Below, in pieces: positions 1 to 14,600 of a stretch of DNA of 64,000 nucleotides. This DNA is from Ascidia mentula (taxonomy: Eukaryota; Chordata; Ascidiacea; Phlebobranchia; Ascidiidae): contig OX387201.1 in the NCBI GenBank assembly GCA_947561715.1, positions 9,004,001 through 9,068,000 on the forward strand, in the 5' to 3' direction. The first letter of the stretch is position 1. Each line of letters begins with the position of its first letter. Below the pieces are notes generated by a model that saw only the letters and a program-made list of their open reading frames with translations, ran no database searches and had not been told where the DNA came from. The position numbers were made by a program, and so were the translations under genes.

Positions 1-3000
1 TCATCTTGCATCCCAAGCCGAAGGAACCGGTCGGACAAGCTGTTGACGACAAAAGTTGCGTCATTACCGGTGCTACGGCCAAATTGTTTGTCGTCGGAAG
101 AGATTAGGAACATGCTTGAAACAAGTTGCAATATCTGTCATGACCTTTTTGTGAACATGAAAAATTTGTGCATTTGGCATTTGAACATGGTTGGCCGAGC
201 GATAAGACTTGTATTAGGTAACAGGCGGCCATCCGAGGTTGCGCGGCGCGTCAACATACCTTCGCTACAAGTGGGGCCTGTGTAACCTGACGTACACATG
301 CAAGCACCGGTTATAGACTGACAGTGAGCTCCGTTGTCGCAAGTACATTCAAGTGCACAGTTGGCTCCGTATCTTCCGCTGGTGCAAGCTGAAATCAAGA
401 GAAACATTATATAACTGAACGCTTGGGTGCGTCTATATTAAAGTGTGTGTTTACTAACCCTGGCGACATTCGGATCCAGTGAATCCTGGAGCACAAGAAC
501 ATTGCCCGCTTCTCGGGTCGCATTGGGAGTTGGCTCCGCATGAGCAAATTCGTTCGCAGTTTTCGCCGAAACGACCAGGAAGGCAAACTGCATACGTCAA
601 CATGTCAATTATAATCAGGAAAATTTTCTTTTTATTACTGTGTTGTTTTATAACATACCGTTCTGGCAACCTGATCCTGTCATTCCTGGCGGACATGAGC
701 ATGCCCCAGTCACATGATGGCAGGGCTCACCGGCGGCGCACGTACATTTCTGAGCGCAGGTATCGCCAAAATATCCTGGATCAAAAGCAAGTGTCACAAT
801 ATCGCATCTCGTGACTAGCGCTCCATTGAAAGTTATTCGCTTCAGGGTGGGCAAAAACAAACACTCCGTTTCTCCTCACCTGCCAGACAGGGGCGGTCAC
901 AGCTGTTTCCTCTCCATCCAGGGTGGCACAGGCATCTACCGGTCACATGGTCACACCCGTTCGCATTTTCGCAGTTGCATTTCTCGGCGCACTGTTCGCC
1001 AAAGAAACCTGGCTCGCAAGCTGCAATACAAAGTATTTCCAGTGTAAAACAGGTCGATTGCCTTCCTTTGTATTGCGTGTATTAAAAGATTTGAGCTTCA
1101 AAGGTTGTAAATTACGCACATTCGCTGCAATCAGAGCCAACCCAACCCGGCCTGCAAGTGCATTCTCCAGTAGAAGGGTTGCAGGTTCCGCCGTTGTGAC
1201 AGGAGCAGAATGCTCCACATCCGTCGCCAAATGTTCCCACCGAGCACTCTATGATGCAAAATGTAAAGTAACAAACGTCCATCTCCAACCAATGTTGGCC
1301 GAGGCAACAACTTACCCATCTCGCAGCCAATGCCCATCCAACCGGATTCACAATGACAGCGACCGGTTGCAGGATCGCAACCCCTGGCATTGCGACAGGT
1401 GCAAGTTCTCTGACAGTTGGCACCAAAGTGACCCGGGCTGCATGCTAAAATGAAAAATTGTTGCTTAGTAACAAGAAGAAGGTATCAAAAAATTTGCGTC
1501 CTTACCTCTGTCGCAACGAGCGCCAGTAAAACCAAGCCCACAGATGCAACGTCCAGAGACGTGGTCGCATTTCGCTCCATTGGAACATTCACATTGGTTC
1601 GCGCAGTTTGCCCCCCACGTGTTTGAGTCGCAACCTACCGCAACATAAAGGTTATTGAATAACCTGAGATGTACGAAATGTTTTCAACAGTTAGACTTAC
1701 GTTGATTGCAGTTGTCCCCGACCCAGCCAGGCGGGCACGAGCATTCTCCGGTTATGTGGTTGCATTCGGCCCCATTTCCACACATGCAAGTATCGCGACA
1801 CTCGAGGCCGTAATACCCGTCGGGACAAGCTATAAATGAAACGACATTTCAATTTTTTTCTTCCAGCAGCATCTCGGCCATTTTGTATGTCACTAATTAA
1901 CTTACGGCGGTCACAGAAGGTGTTTCTCCATCCAGCGATGCAGGTACACGCCCCACTCACGTGATCACACTGCGCGCCGTTCTCGCAAAGACATTCCTGT
2001 TGGCACTGAGGTCCGTATGAGCCAGGTGGGCAAGCTGCCACGAACAAGGTTTTTTAAAGTAAGCACAGGAAACACCCAATTGATCGTCATTGATTGAAAA
2101 CTTACTTTCATCGCAGCGGCGTCCTTTCCAGCCTGACGCGCAGTTGCATTCACCACCTACGGGGTCACATGGCTCTCCGTTCTCGCAGTCGCATCGTTGA
2201 GCGCAGTTCTGTCCCCAGTACCCAAGTCCGCACGCTTAAACGGCAAAAATAAGTTGAAATGTATTGAATTCGTTTACGTCACACATCTGGCCTGTGCCTG
2301 CCCTTACTTTTTTGGCAGTTTCTTCCAGCATACCCAGGATTGCATGAACACGAGCCGTCCACAGGGTTGCACTCACCATTTCCGCAGTTGCATCGATTGC
2401 GGCATTGAATACCGTAACGTGTTCTGGGACAACCTGGTAAGACAATGCCAGGTCACTATCACACGTAGCTAGGCTGCGAAAACTCTTGTGCTGGTGTGCA
2501 CAGTTAGTTTGAAACTTACGGTCGGCACAGAGTATTCCAACGTAGCCAGCGCGACATTCACACACACCAGTTTGTTTGTTGCATTGTCCGTTGTTCAAAC
2601 AATGGCATGTGTTTGCGCAGTCCTGGCCCCACAAATTTCCCGAACAGTCTGAAAGAAAATGCATTTGCTTGAAAATTTCCGAAAGATTGGATTTACCTCA
2701 TGTATTTATGAGTTAATGACGCACTATGTAATGACATGTATACCTTCTTCACATGTGGAACCTGTCTTCCCGGGCCCACAAAGACAATCTCCAGTCACTC
2801 TGTTACATTGACTGCCACGAGCACAGCTGCACACTTCCAAACAGCTGACACCCCAAGTCCCAGCGTTACATTCTGCGTGGAAAAAATTTAATCAAACATC
2901 CATTCGCAAAGTTAATAACTGCAGACATTGGGAAAATCATTCACTGTAACATGACACCACCGGCAACAAATCGTTAAACTCCAACGTGACTCGCTGTGCC

Positions 3001-6000
3001 ACACAGGTGAGGGCAATGAATTGGTGCAAACAGCGTGAAAGGAGAATATTTTCTCTGTGGGTTGCAGTGGAATGTTAATGCTGTATTACAACTCCGTTTA
3101 AAATATCTTGTCTCTTTACTTATCCCAATAAACCTTCACTGTTAAAAGCCTTTCAAGCAACTGAAACAAATGACAACCATTCCTCTTAAACAATTAACCC
3201 CGCAACGCCGTCTTGACCCTAGAACCGGGTTAAAGTTTTGGGGTTCGATGCCTCGTTAACTTCTGTGTACTGTAATGCTTTATATAGCGATGGGCGATCA
3301 TGGCTGATATATGCTTACCTTGTGTGCAGTTAGCTCCCTTAAATCCAGCAGGGCAGTCTCGTTGGCAAGAACCGGTTATATGATCGCATTCAACACCTTC
3401 TTCGCACCTACACCGTTTCGAGCATCCCCCTCCATATGTTCCTTGCGCACAAACTGCAGTAAAAGAAACAGACTTGAAATGTCGGTTGGCTATGGGACAA
3501 AAAAAATATTAGTACATATCCATTGTTGGGCTGTTCGTGGCGTAACAATACAAACAGAATACGCAATGTAAGTTTTTGCTTTTCCAGTGAAAGGGTAAGA
3601 CTGAAAGTGTTATTGTATTTGAAAACGTAACAAAGGAGAAGTTGAACGTTCTCAAGTTAATTCATTGTTTCAGCAAGCATTGTTTGTTTTGTCATAATTA
3701 CCAGATTCACAAGTTTCGCCTGTGTATCCTGGCTTGCATTTGCATGTTCCAGTCTTTTTGTTGCAACTTCTTGTGTGGCGTTTGTTGCATCTGCACTCGT
3801 TCAAACAACCCAACCCAAACGACCATCGTGGACAAGCTGCCAACGAATGCAAGTATTCAAATAAACTTATTTTATTTTGACATCGGTCACTGGTTATGTT
3901 GAAGATTGTTATAAGTATGAGTACAACTTTTTTGCAATCTTTATCTTTGGTATATTGATGCTTACATTTGTGACATTTTCTTCCGTAACGTCCCGGCGCA
4001 CAAAAGCAAATTCCGAATGTTCTGTGGCATCGGGCTCCGCGGCAGCTGCAAGCCCTGTTGCACTGATTTCCGTAATAACCGACAGGACAGCCTGCAAGAG
4101 AAATGATATGACTTGGTATTTCTCAACTTACACTTTACACCTAAGGGATTTGGCGCTTTTGAAATTGCGCTTAGATGGATTTATCACAAATTGCGTCAAA
4201 ACTGATACGGATGGTATATTAATAGCATTTACTAAAGGGCTTTTCTGTGAAGCACTATAAGCTTCAAAAGCATTGCTAAGGGAATAATACATTTGCATCA
4301 TACAAACCCCAGCGGAATTTTTTAAGTCGTTTATGAGTCAAAGGAAAGTTAAATTAAGAATGTAGGTCAACTACTAAAGGGCAGTGTGACTTATCAAATA
4401 AAGCCGGGAAAAAGGGCGACGCCGTCCAGCGGAAATCGTCTTTTATCCGCATCAAAACCGAACAGACCAGGAATGCGTGTTTTATCAACAGAGACCGCTT
4501 TAAGACTTGAGCTGTCCTTTTAAAGCAGCAAAAATGCCCAACTCGCCACCTGTCCATTTCCGATGTCGAAACGTAAGGCTTAAGTGTGCGTTAAACAGTC
4601 TAGTTTTTGTGTGTCGACATTTTGGTTGGTCCTTACGCCTGAACATGGCTCAATGAAGATTTAATGGTGTACAATTTTTCGTCATATGGTTTGTCCGTAA
4701 AAGTCATTACAAAATGAACACTTTAAAAACTATCTACGCGATGAAGTATATTATGAAACTGTGTTACTTACCATCCTCACAGTGGACTCCAATGACTCCA
4801 GGTGGACAAGTGCAATGGCCTGTTTTAGGGTCACAGACGCCGTCATTTTGGCAAGTGCAGGTTTCCAAACAATCCTGACCGAATTTTCCTTTCGGGCAAG
4901 CTACAAAAAATCAAAGACTTAGATATATGACATCAGATGGTTCGTGCATTGGCAACTTCTGCAGAAATTGTATGTTTGCAGACCACCCAGAGAAAAAATA
5001 CACAGTACACATACACAAATAGCAAATAACCACTGCACAAAACATTACTGTCATTTGTGGATTGGGTTTTACTTACTTTCATTGCACAACATGCCAGTGG
5101 TTCCAAGGTCGCATTGGCAACCACTTCCTTGTTCGTTGCACCTTCCACCAGTACAGTCAGAACACTGGTGTCCGCATCCGTACCCAAAACGTCCGGGCTC
5201 GCATCTAGAAATAGCCATATTTTAATGGGAAACCGAAACAATCGTTCAAGACAATCTGCACTATATCTGCTATTACTTCATAAACTGTATTTTATCAATC
5301 TGTTCAATCTTTGGTTGTTTAAAATTACCTTATGACAATGTGTAAAGCCCCAAGATCGCTGCTGTGGTCGTCGATACGTCGGATCTCCGGTTGGAAACGA
5401 ATCACAGGCGCAATGCGGACGGCTGGTTGATCGTTGAGAATCGCTACATAATGACACAGGATAAGAACGATGCAACAAGCTGTATTTATTTGGGAAACAC
5501 TGTCTCACCATTGCAAGAATGCAAGTTGTCGTCAAGCATAAAGCCACCTGCGCATGCGCACTGGTACGAGCCAGCACTGTTCACGCACCGTTGATCACAG
5601 CCTCCGTTGTTGTTCAAGCACTCGTTAACATCTGTAAAATATGCGTCGTGTAAATAGTTTCAAGGTGCTTCCATTCAAGACGTTCAAGTGGCAGGCTTTT
5701 TCGAGAACCCGAAGAGTTCCCTTTTTAGACATTAAAAAGGCGTGGCCAACCTCTGATAGCATGAGATGCCAATCTTAAGCCCGTATGGGTCAAGCTATTG
5801 AAAAACGTGGAGACATTGCTCATGTAAATACGCGAAGTTGTCGCTGTTTTCATTCAAGCGCGACGCGTATCGTGTTGTGATGACAAGAGGTCACTCATCC
5901 GTGACCTCACTAAAGCTGCCAATCACACCGTGCAGGTCACGGCGGAGCCCAAGAATTCTCTACTTACCGAGGCAGCCGCAAGCGTCCGGGGCAAGTTTAA

Positions 6001-9000
6001 ATCCTTCCCTGCAACTACATTCGTATCCGCCCGGAGTATTGGCGCAAGCCTGTTCGCAGCATCTTGTTCCATCGCTGCACTCGTTCTGGTCTGTGGGCAA
6101 CAGAATAATAATAATTTTACACTCATTACAAGTGCTTTTGCGTGAACAAGAAGGGAATTGATGTTGAATGTAGATGTTCTAACACGAGCTTTTACGATGG
6201 ACCGTTGTTGATTTAAAGGGCACCACCGTCGAGATTTGCACAAACAAACTGATATATTAAATGCGGAAATGTGTGCAATGCTGAAACATGTTTTGAGCTC
6301 GTTTGGATCCAAGCAGGCCAAGCGGACAATCGTTTAATAAACGACTTTACCTGTGCAACTCTTCTGATCAGCCTCCAACTGATATCCGCTATTGCAACTG
6401 CATACGATCCTTCCCAAATCCTCGATACAAACATGCATGCAACCACCGTTCATTGCCGAACAAGACTTGATCACTTCCATTTCGATACCTGCAACCAGAT
6501 TGTGATTGGTAGACGTCAGTTTACTGTTGGATATTTGCCCAAATTTCTCGACATTGACGATACTCAAATGAGCTGTAGCGGTACAACCTCTGCCAATAAT
6601 GTACAGATCGTAGAGGTCCTACAGTTTGTTTTTAGAAGTTCTAATAATGTGGTAGGCGATTGAAATGATGGCCTGCTTTTCTACATATTAAGGCAAGTAA
6701 ACTCAAGCCATTTGATGTTTCGGTATACCTGACCTTAACTGGTAACCCTAGGGCGATTCGATCAAGCCGAACTACAAATCCGCAAGATTTAAATCTGCAT
6801 AACATCTGCGGTCAAAGTCGCCGTGAAATTTTAGGCGCGGAATTGCGACCAACGCTCGACGACTTGCGTTTCGTCGCGACGATCAAACGCTTCAGAACAA
6901 GCGATTTGCAGACGAAGCGACCTTACCTGCAAGATTGCATCGGTAAACAGTGATGTACTGTAACCCCGATCAGGGTGGAAACACATCGCAGTGTTGTTTT
7001 CGATGGTAATCTGAGGTAATTAGCATAGCTCGGGCCGCGCCTCTAGCCTTAACAACAGGCAAACTTCGCGTGCGTGACAGACTGCAAGGGTGTGTACTTT
7101 TGCATGTAATTAGGCCGCCAAGGTGAAATGGAGACGGGATAAAAGAAACCTCAATGAACTTACGGTAGCAGGTCTTTTCGTCCGTGCCGAGCTCGTAACC
7201 CGGGTTGCAAACGCACGTGTAAGATCCGATCGTGTTGAGGCAGGTGTGGGAGCAACCTCCCAAGTTCACACCACATTCGTCGATATCTGGATAAAACGCA
7301 CGAGAGATTAAAAGTTTGTGTTTTATTGGGGTATTTACCAAAGACGAAAAAGATGGCGCTCACCTTCACAGGTACGATTGTCGGCCCCAAGACGGAAGCC
7401 TTCGAAGCAGGAACATTGAGCAACAAACCCCACGGCGATACAGTTGTGGTTGCAACCGCCGTTGTTGGTTTCGCACGGATCAGCAACTACGTTCAAAACA
7501 AAGCGGTAAAGTTTTTATCTCCATTTTAACTGCCGGTAGTTGTTTTTTGGTTCAGTTGGTCCAAGGGTTAGTTTCAGATTCAAATACTTTGCCTCGGGAC
7601 AGTGGCTAAACTTACATAAACGATGATGCTTCTTTCGTATTTCTAAATTATTTAATGCAAGTTGCATAACAAGTTTAAATACGGCCCTTGTCAACAACAA
7701 AGTATGCGCAGTGCTTTAATACCCATGGCCTACCGTTTTGGAAACACGGAACTTTTTGGACAAGAAGTCTGCTTTACTATGCGAGGAAAGGTTACAAAGC
7801 CTGTGTCTTATTGAAGAAAAGCACTTTGGTTAAAATTGTCTGCATTTTTGTGGAAAAAATATGTGCTCAGTCTGGTCGTTAGGTTGCTATCGTTGGGAGC
7901 GATGATTTTTATCGGCAATTTTCTACAGTTCACGGCTTACCGCACTTCTAGTTTCTTTTCTTCGCCTATTCCGCACAATGTACCAATCTAAATGTTTTCA
8001 CGGCGCAATTGGATATTCCGAACAATTTTCTGTGAAGTATTTTCTCACGGTGGACTTATCGGCACCCACAAATCTTACCGTCGCAGGTTCGTCCGTTCGG
8101 GTTCAACACGTAGCCTTGTTCGCAGCGACAAAAGTACCGGCCGTTTGTGCCTTGCGGCTCACAGATCTGCTCGCATCCTCCGTTGCGGATCTCACACATG
8201 TTTGTAGCTGAAACAAACACGAACAGTGGTGTTATGGAGCGTAGTTTGGCGAACGAAGATTATGTTGCCATCAGGCGAAGATGAATTGTGGCAAAACGCT
8301 CAAGATTAGCAGACAACGGGCGCGTGGTCTTTCTGTTTCGCCGTAAATCGTGATCGATTGAGTTCATGAAGAGCTATCGAGTAGCCTGACATTAAACCAT
8401 GCTGTGTAAAGAAATTGTACGGTAGACTCGGCCTTTTCTCCGCCTGTTGCGTCAACTGGAAACCGTAAAATTTGGCATAGCCGTGTTTGGTACTCACGTA
8501 TGCACGTCTTCTCATCTACGAGTAATCGGTGACCTTCGTTGCATTCACAATAGTGGCCTCCCTCAATGTTGACACACTTTTGAGCACAGCCGCCGTTGTG
8601 GTTTGCACATTCGTCGTCGTCTGCAGACAATTCAATATTTGAAGAATTGGTAAAAGTAAATTCAAAAAATGGACTTGTTTATTGTTGGGCGATCGGACAA
8701 AATAAATAGCTGCTACGTTTTATACAACGACGTTCGGTTAAAGCAGGTTTACAACTCACTTGTTCATAAAACGAAATAGTGAATGTCCTTTTTTGTGTAT
8801 TATTATCAAGGTTTTTGTTTTGTAAACGATCATTGACGTAAAGCCTTATGTCCTTATTCTGTATCAGTCACTCGCCGGCAACTGATAAACTGTCAACGTC
8901 AGTTATTTGATCTGAGCAGCACCACGCTATTTAATTGCCCTTATCGTCCCACTTGGAAGCGATTTGCGCCTTGTGGTTGCGAAGAAGAGCAGATATATAT

Positions 9001-11628
9001 AAAATATCGCCCTGGTTTGTTTTTCCCATGTGATGCGGGCTCTCAAGCGCCTGAGCGTCGACCAGAGATCGCCTGTCACTCCGCATCGGCCAGACGATAA
9101 ACAGAGACTTTCGGCCCAGCGACATTGTTTGAGTATCGCGCTGATTACATTCTTTTCCACTTGAATCAGTGACGCGCACGGGCGACGCGATCGAGTCTGC
9201 TTCTGACTGTATGAAGATGGTGCAAGTGATAATGCCTCAAGTGGTTCCATCTTACACAGTTTCGCTGCAATCGTGCAGCCGGGTTCATTGCGGCGCCCAT
9301 TTTCGCGAGGTCGCGTTAGCCGCAGTCACTTTGAAGGCTATTTGCGGTCGGCGCGCGGGACGACAGGGTAGACGTGCTTAGGGTAATAACGGGGTCGGCG
9401 AGCGGCGTTGAGTGAAAGTCAATCGTCAATTACCTGTTGAGCTAGTCGCTCCGCTAGTTCGGGAGAAAACCCACGCGTCTTGAACAGCGGAGAAACATAA
9501 CTCCGCCAATATCTCCTTTCGCTCTACAGAAGCCGGTTCCCACGAGAGCAAGCAATGAGGCTGTTTTAAACCGCGACACTTTTCAAACTAAACGAGCTCT
9601 CGCCGACGACAGCGACTTAGTCGGGAGGGAGGCGTCGTTTCCCCAATACACTCCCGGACAAATCCTGTCCATAAGAACCGCCAAGGACGCTGGGAACGGA
9701 TTAAGAGAGCCGGTGTTTACTCGTGATCGCTGCTGGGAAAACAGTTCGCATTCCTTGGACTTCATTTCACGTCGGTTCGGCCCACGCGAAAACGTGATAT
9801 TCAGTAACATCCCAAGTCACGCGATACCACTAAAATTGGTGTGAATCTTGAAGGCGCGTCTACCCCAGCTGATCAAAATTAGTATTCACAAGAACACTGT
9901 CCAAACACGACCAGTTGACCATGGCGGTTACGAAAACAGGGCACGGGCCCGAAACTTTGCCACGGGCAGCGTGATTTAAGGGCGCGGCCGTGACGCCGAA
10001 GGTCATGTTTTGTAATTACTGCGACACGAATTCGCACTCTTTCCTGGGTCCGGGCCCCATCGTGGAAAATGGCAGGTTCCACGCACGAAGTCACAATTTG
10101 CGACTCGGGACGATTGAAGCGGTCCATCCCTAGCTAAAAGGTGGACTTGTTCGTCTGCGGAGATGCGTAAGTAAGTTTGGTGGGAGCCACTTCAATTTAC
10201 AGCTCTAATGACTGTTTTTAGTCGGGCGACGCTTACAACCTCAAGGGATGCAGCTCCAACTTTGGAACCTTTTTCAAGTTGACTCACGTGCACTAGTTTT
10301 GATTGCTTCACTGAGTAATTAACATGGAACACGATTGCGAGCGCACTGGTTCAAAGGTCCTATTCAGTACGTCAACTGCAAAGCAAACAGCATTAACGTG
10401 TTTTTGATCTGGGGAACACACGTAAACGCGTTAACTGCGCCACAAAGAGCTTCAGTGGTGCAGGTTTGACGTTCGAGGCTCCGTCTTCGGGGAATAGGGG
10501 GTGAGACGACCGGGCAGATTTGAAAGCAACGGTTTCCGCCCCTGCACTGTATGACCCGTGGCTTGCATGGTACCAATCGCCGTAGTTATGCGCCGGGACG
10601 GTTCGTGTTGCAATATGTATGAGCTCATTACATGGCTCATAGCAATCACATGAAATCAAATTGTCTCATCCTGATATATGGGTGGCTTGGTAGATGGCCA
10701 CGTTTAAACGAAGATGACAGCGAAAGTGTCTTACGAGTGCTTGACGCTTCGTACGCGTTTTGAACGTTAAACGTACGATAATAAGCGCAATCGCGAAAGT
10801 GGTGAACCATCGCCCAACATTTTCACACGAGTACCCGGTGGAAGATTATTGTCCAACGCGGCAATTATCCAGGTCGTGATTGATGCATGAGAAAGGAAGA
10901 CCAAAATGGGACCTCCGACACTCGCAACCACTTTACTGGAAATCCTTATTGGGACGAGGTGCTCACGCATTATCTCCGTATGTCCACTGGAACCCAATCC
11001 GATGTGGCCACAAGCGAAACGACAACTGGACCCTAGTCGGCCTTTTGCACCCCCGAAATTGGCGATTCGGATCGGTTTTCACCCGTCAAAGGTAACAGAC
11101 ATCGGCGTTTCTAATCTCAACACAAACAAGTTTTCGGAGTGGCGAAACGCGGCGCGCGGAAGGGGGAGGGGGAAATCGCTCGCGTTCCCAGACAAAGGTT
11201 TTTACTCGGGGTCGCAACGGCCGCATGTTTGCACCTCGCCACTAAAGCAGTGGGTGGTTGTGTTTAACAACTGCCCGACACAAAGCCGGGCAGTCGTATT
11301 TATGCCACACATACCGACGCATGTCCTCTGATCGGCCGAAAGATGGTATCCCTTCCTACACTTGCAGAAGAAACCGCCAAATGTGTTGCAGCACATCTGG
11401 GTGCATCCGCCGTTGTTGGTCGCGCACTCGTTTAGATCTGCAATAAAATACGATTAGATACAAATATTCGAATTTCAATCTTTTTTTCATGCATTTTATA
11501 TCGCTTACTGCTGAAATTTTTTATTTATTGTGTGATAAACACAATTCACAAATATGCTTACCATCAACCAAATTTACGAACTCACCAAGAACTAACACTA
11601 AAACAATGCTCAATTTACTTTGCCACAT
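1..11628 (-). CDS. MEGF6-like multiple-EGF secreted protein (3' end outside window)
   Basis: Secreted or extracellular-matrix protein made almost wholly of EGF repeats; function in this animal is not known. Coding exons, 5' to 3' on the minus strand: 11562-11628 (ATG at 11628; signal peptide [19 protein letters not shown]), then calcium-type EGF exons 11315-11437, 8498-8620, 8079-8207, 7364-7486, 7164-7286, 6351-6488, 5968-6090 and 5509-5631 (DLNEC, DDDEC, DIDEC, DQNEC, DVNEC starts), a cysteine-free linker 5329-5443, then MEGF/laminin-type eight-cysteine EGF exons 5077-5204, 4772-4900, 3966-4091, 3702-3836, 3319-3453, 2744-2872, 2520-2648, 2308-2433, 2106-2234, 1906-2034, 1701-1829, 1506-1634, 1316-1444, 1120-1248, 880-1020, 659-775, 459-587, 260-388 and 1-39 (cut). 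All junctions are GT-AG and nearly all phase 1. The order (calcium EGFs, then many MEGF repeats) resembles vertebrate MEGF6, but no EMI domain is visible. MEGF10/11 or another EGF-rich protein cannot be excluded. Confidence 0.92.
8621..11314 (-). other. 2.7 kb intron of the MEGF6-like gene
   Basis: Lies between the first and second calcium-type EGF exons. I see no cysteine-rich exon, RNA gene or repeat in it. It is rich in CpG compared with introns elsewhere in the window, so open frames on both strands are longer than usual without looking like protein. Confidence 0.7.
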
Positions 11629-14600
11629 GGCAATCTTAATCGGACGTACAAGGCACGTTTAAACGTTGTACTAATATCCGATTTGCCAGTAAGACACAGG
11701 CGTGGTGTGGGCGCGCCTAATCATCCATACGTCATGTGCATGTTAAATGGTACATACCGACTCATGTGAAACAACCAGATTACGATTAACAAGGATTTCG
11801 AATCATACTTTTCGTTTAATTCGCATTGAGTACAATTATAACGCCAATAAAAAACGCTAATCGTAAGCAACTAAACTGGTGTCTACGTTAGATCTAAGAA
11901 CGATTTGGGATCAATGAAAAAAATACATAAATTTTGATGTGCCTAAAAAAACGTTTTGCTGGTTGGTAAAAGTGTTTTGTCAAAACCGCAATATTCAATG
12001 AATAAAAAATTGTAATGAGTCACCGTTTAAAAATCGTTCGGAATATCGCCTACAGTTACACGTTGCCCCGTGTTTAGTTTTCGAACATCGACAACTCTAG
12101 TTACACTACTCCGACAAAGGGTTGAGTGGGTCGCAACGTTACGGGTTGGCTGGGAGGAATTCTCTCGCCGAGGCCGTGACATTGCCGGGTCGCACTCGGC
12201 AGATCAAACGCAACCAGAAGCAACGAACTTTCGCACGCAAAGCAATGACACGTGACACCTGTTGCGCGAATGGTTGCCGGGCATTCGGGCAAGACCCCAG
12301 CGGCGCGACGTGTCGAAGGAAAGGTATTGCCGTTTTCGTTCGATGCCAGTGAAAGCTCGGCGGGGAATCGGCTCGTCGCTCCGGGCAACGTTTCTTACCA
12401 TATTGGGTAAGACACGCGTCGGTTTTACGCCTTACCCAGAACCTTTTACGGGTCGATGGGGTTTGCTGTTTGTCTCAAACCATTCCTCCATGCCATTAAG
12501 CAATTTTCAGTTTTAATTTATACATCAACACCAGTCCGCGGAAGTATAACGCCCCGTGAAACGTGTCATCTCCATGGCCATTATGTAACGAGCGGATCGC
12601 ACCTACCTAACATACCTTTATGGCAACTGCACTTACACATTTCTATTAGTTAAAGGTTTATGGCAGATACAGTATGTCTCTCACAGAATGTGACACGAAA
12701 ACTTCGCTTGGAAAATTAACCAAGTTGTATCTTTTTCTTTCGGTACAGTAAAGAAACGAAACTGTGTTGTTTACATTTTATCCGAATTCGTTTGACCTCC
12801 TCGTGTCAAGGTTGGTTTCCAACTCGACCTTAGCGCAAATTATATCGCTCAAGGTCAACGTACCCCGACGGGACGCATCGGGGCCTTCACCCTTCGTGCA
12901 ATTCGGAAACCGACAACGGGAAGGTGGTGCCCGCCTTCGAGAGTACACTGATACGCGAATCGTGCGCTTAAAGCAGCGTGAATAAATATGTCAGGAGCTG
13001 TACTCCACCGGCGCCATACATTCAATTTATTTAGGCCCTCGACCCATTGGCAACACAATGACTGTGACGTTCGAAGGGACAAGGTGAATGACGTAGGTGT
13101 ACGTCACGATGCAATAGGGAATAAAAAGTAGCCTAAGGTCGCCGTAGGCTATCCGGCACCGGTGCTCCCCGGCGACATTTTCAAAGCGCCCTCTCGCACA
13201 GCTTGGTCACGGGGTTTAATTGCTCGTTCCTGTACAGCAAAGTGCCACCAAAACATGTAAATATTACCAGCTGCAACAGTTTTCGCGTTGCCTGCCGCGG
13301 CTTGTGTTAGGGACAAGAAAAACGGGGCAGTACGGGGCGACATTTCATGTTTATTGAAACCACGCAAGGTCAAGTGCGAATCTGTTTACTCCAACTCCAA
13401 ACAGAATCCGAGTGAAGAGCGGCGAAAGTGTGATTACCCTTAACACGCTGCCCTTATATGTCAAAAAAATTTGTAAATCTAGCGCTTGTTTACCGACTGC
13501 TAGGGCAGAAATACATTTTCCGAAATAAAAACCTCACGTCTCGTTACGGCGTTTCCTGGTAATGAAGGCTGACACCTACAGCTTGAAAGAAATTTTATTC
13601 GCCTTACTTAGAATAGGCAACGAGCCGCAAACAATGGACACTGGAATGCAAGGGAGTTCATGTGAATAACAAATTGACGTTCCTACCAGTTTTTGCAGCC
13701 TAGACCTCAGGTCACGTAAAGTATACAGGCGTGGTCCCGCAAAGGGTGAAATGAAAATCTGTTGCTCGGCTTATACAAATGTAGCCTGTTGGTCGGGGCA
13801 ATATGTTGTAGACAATGCGGAGGAGTCGTGCTCGAAGTCACAATGAAAAAGGCGACCCGTCCGACCGGCGGCAATCCCCAGGACACGCGACGCTATGAAT
13901 TGTTCGACAAACAACTCCCCTTATGCCGGCGACATAACGGACCGATTTGAGCAAACTTGAACGACTATGGCGGTTATTGAGGAATTTACGGTCGACGGTG
14001 GCGTCTTTGCTGTCGTCGTGGTCGCGCCAACATACATCAGGCTATTTTTAACCGAAAACTCAAATATGAGTAATAATTTCTTTGTTTGGCCGTGCTGCGG
14101 TGAACAAACGATGACAGCCACAAGAGCAGTTGCCTTGCCCATTACATCATACAGTAGTTGTAAAGTCGGTCCTTGGACAAATACAACACTATTGGATCGG
14201 TGACCATTTTACGCACGAGTGTTCGCAACTGCCCGCGATGACTGTTTGTTAAAAAGGCGGTCGTAGCTTATTGCGTCACCAGGAATTTTGGGTTGCGCAA
14301 ATTAATCAGTTGCTACTAACAAAAAATACAATATTGTGTGTAACCAGGCGTGGCATTCGCGGTGGTGTGTGACATGTATTAAGGGCGTCAAAGGGTTGCC
14401 AAGCGACCAGTAAAGACACTCTATAGCGACATAAAAGTTTCGAAGTTGGTGGCAATCTTAGAAAGAAAAAACTAGAATGGAATTGTTGGCAAAAACAGCG
14501 ATTCTGAGAGCAGACGATAGCCTACGAGATAACCCACTATGGTGACGCAGCGTTTGGCTAAATGAGCCCAAGTCGAGAGGTTGGGCGTGGGCCGGGCAAA

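Noticed and set aside
3180-3290. GGTTCGATGCC, a B-box-like string in an EGF-gene intron
   Set aside because: No A-box at the right distance and no cloverleaf; at most a worn SINE fragment.
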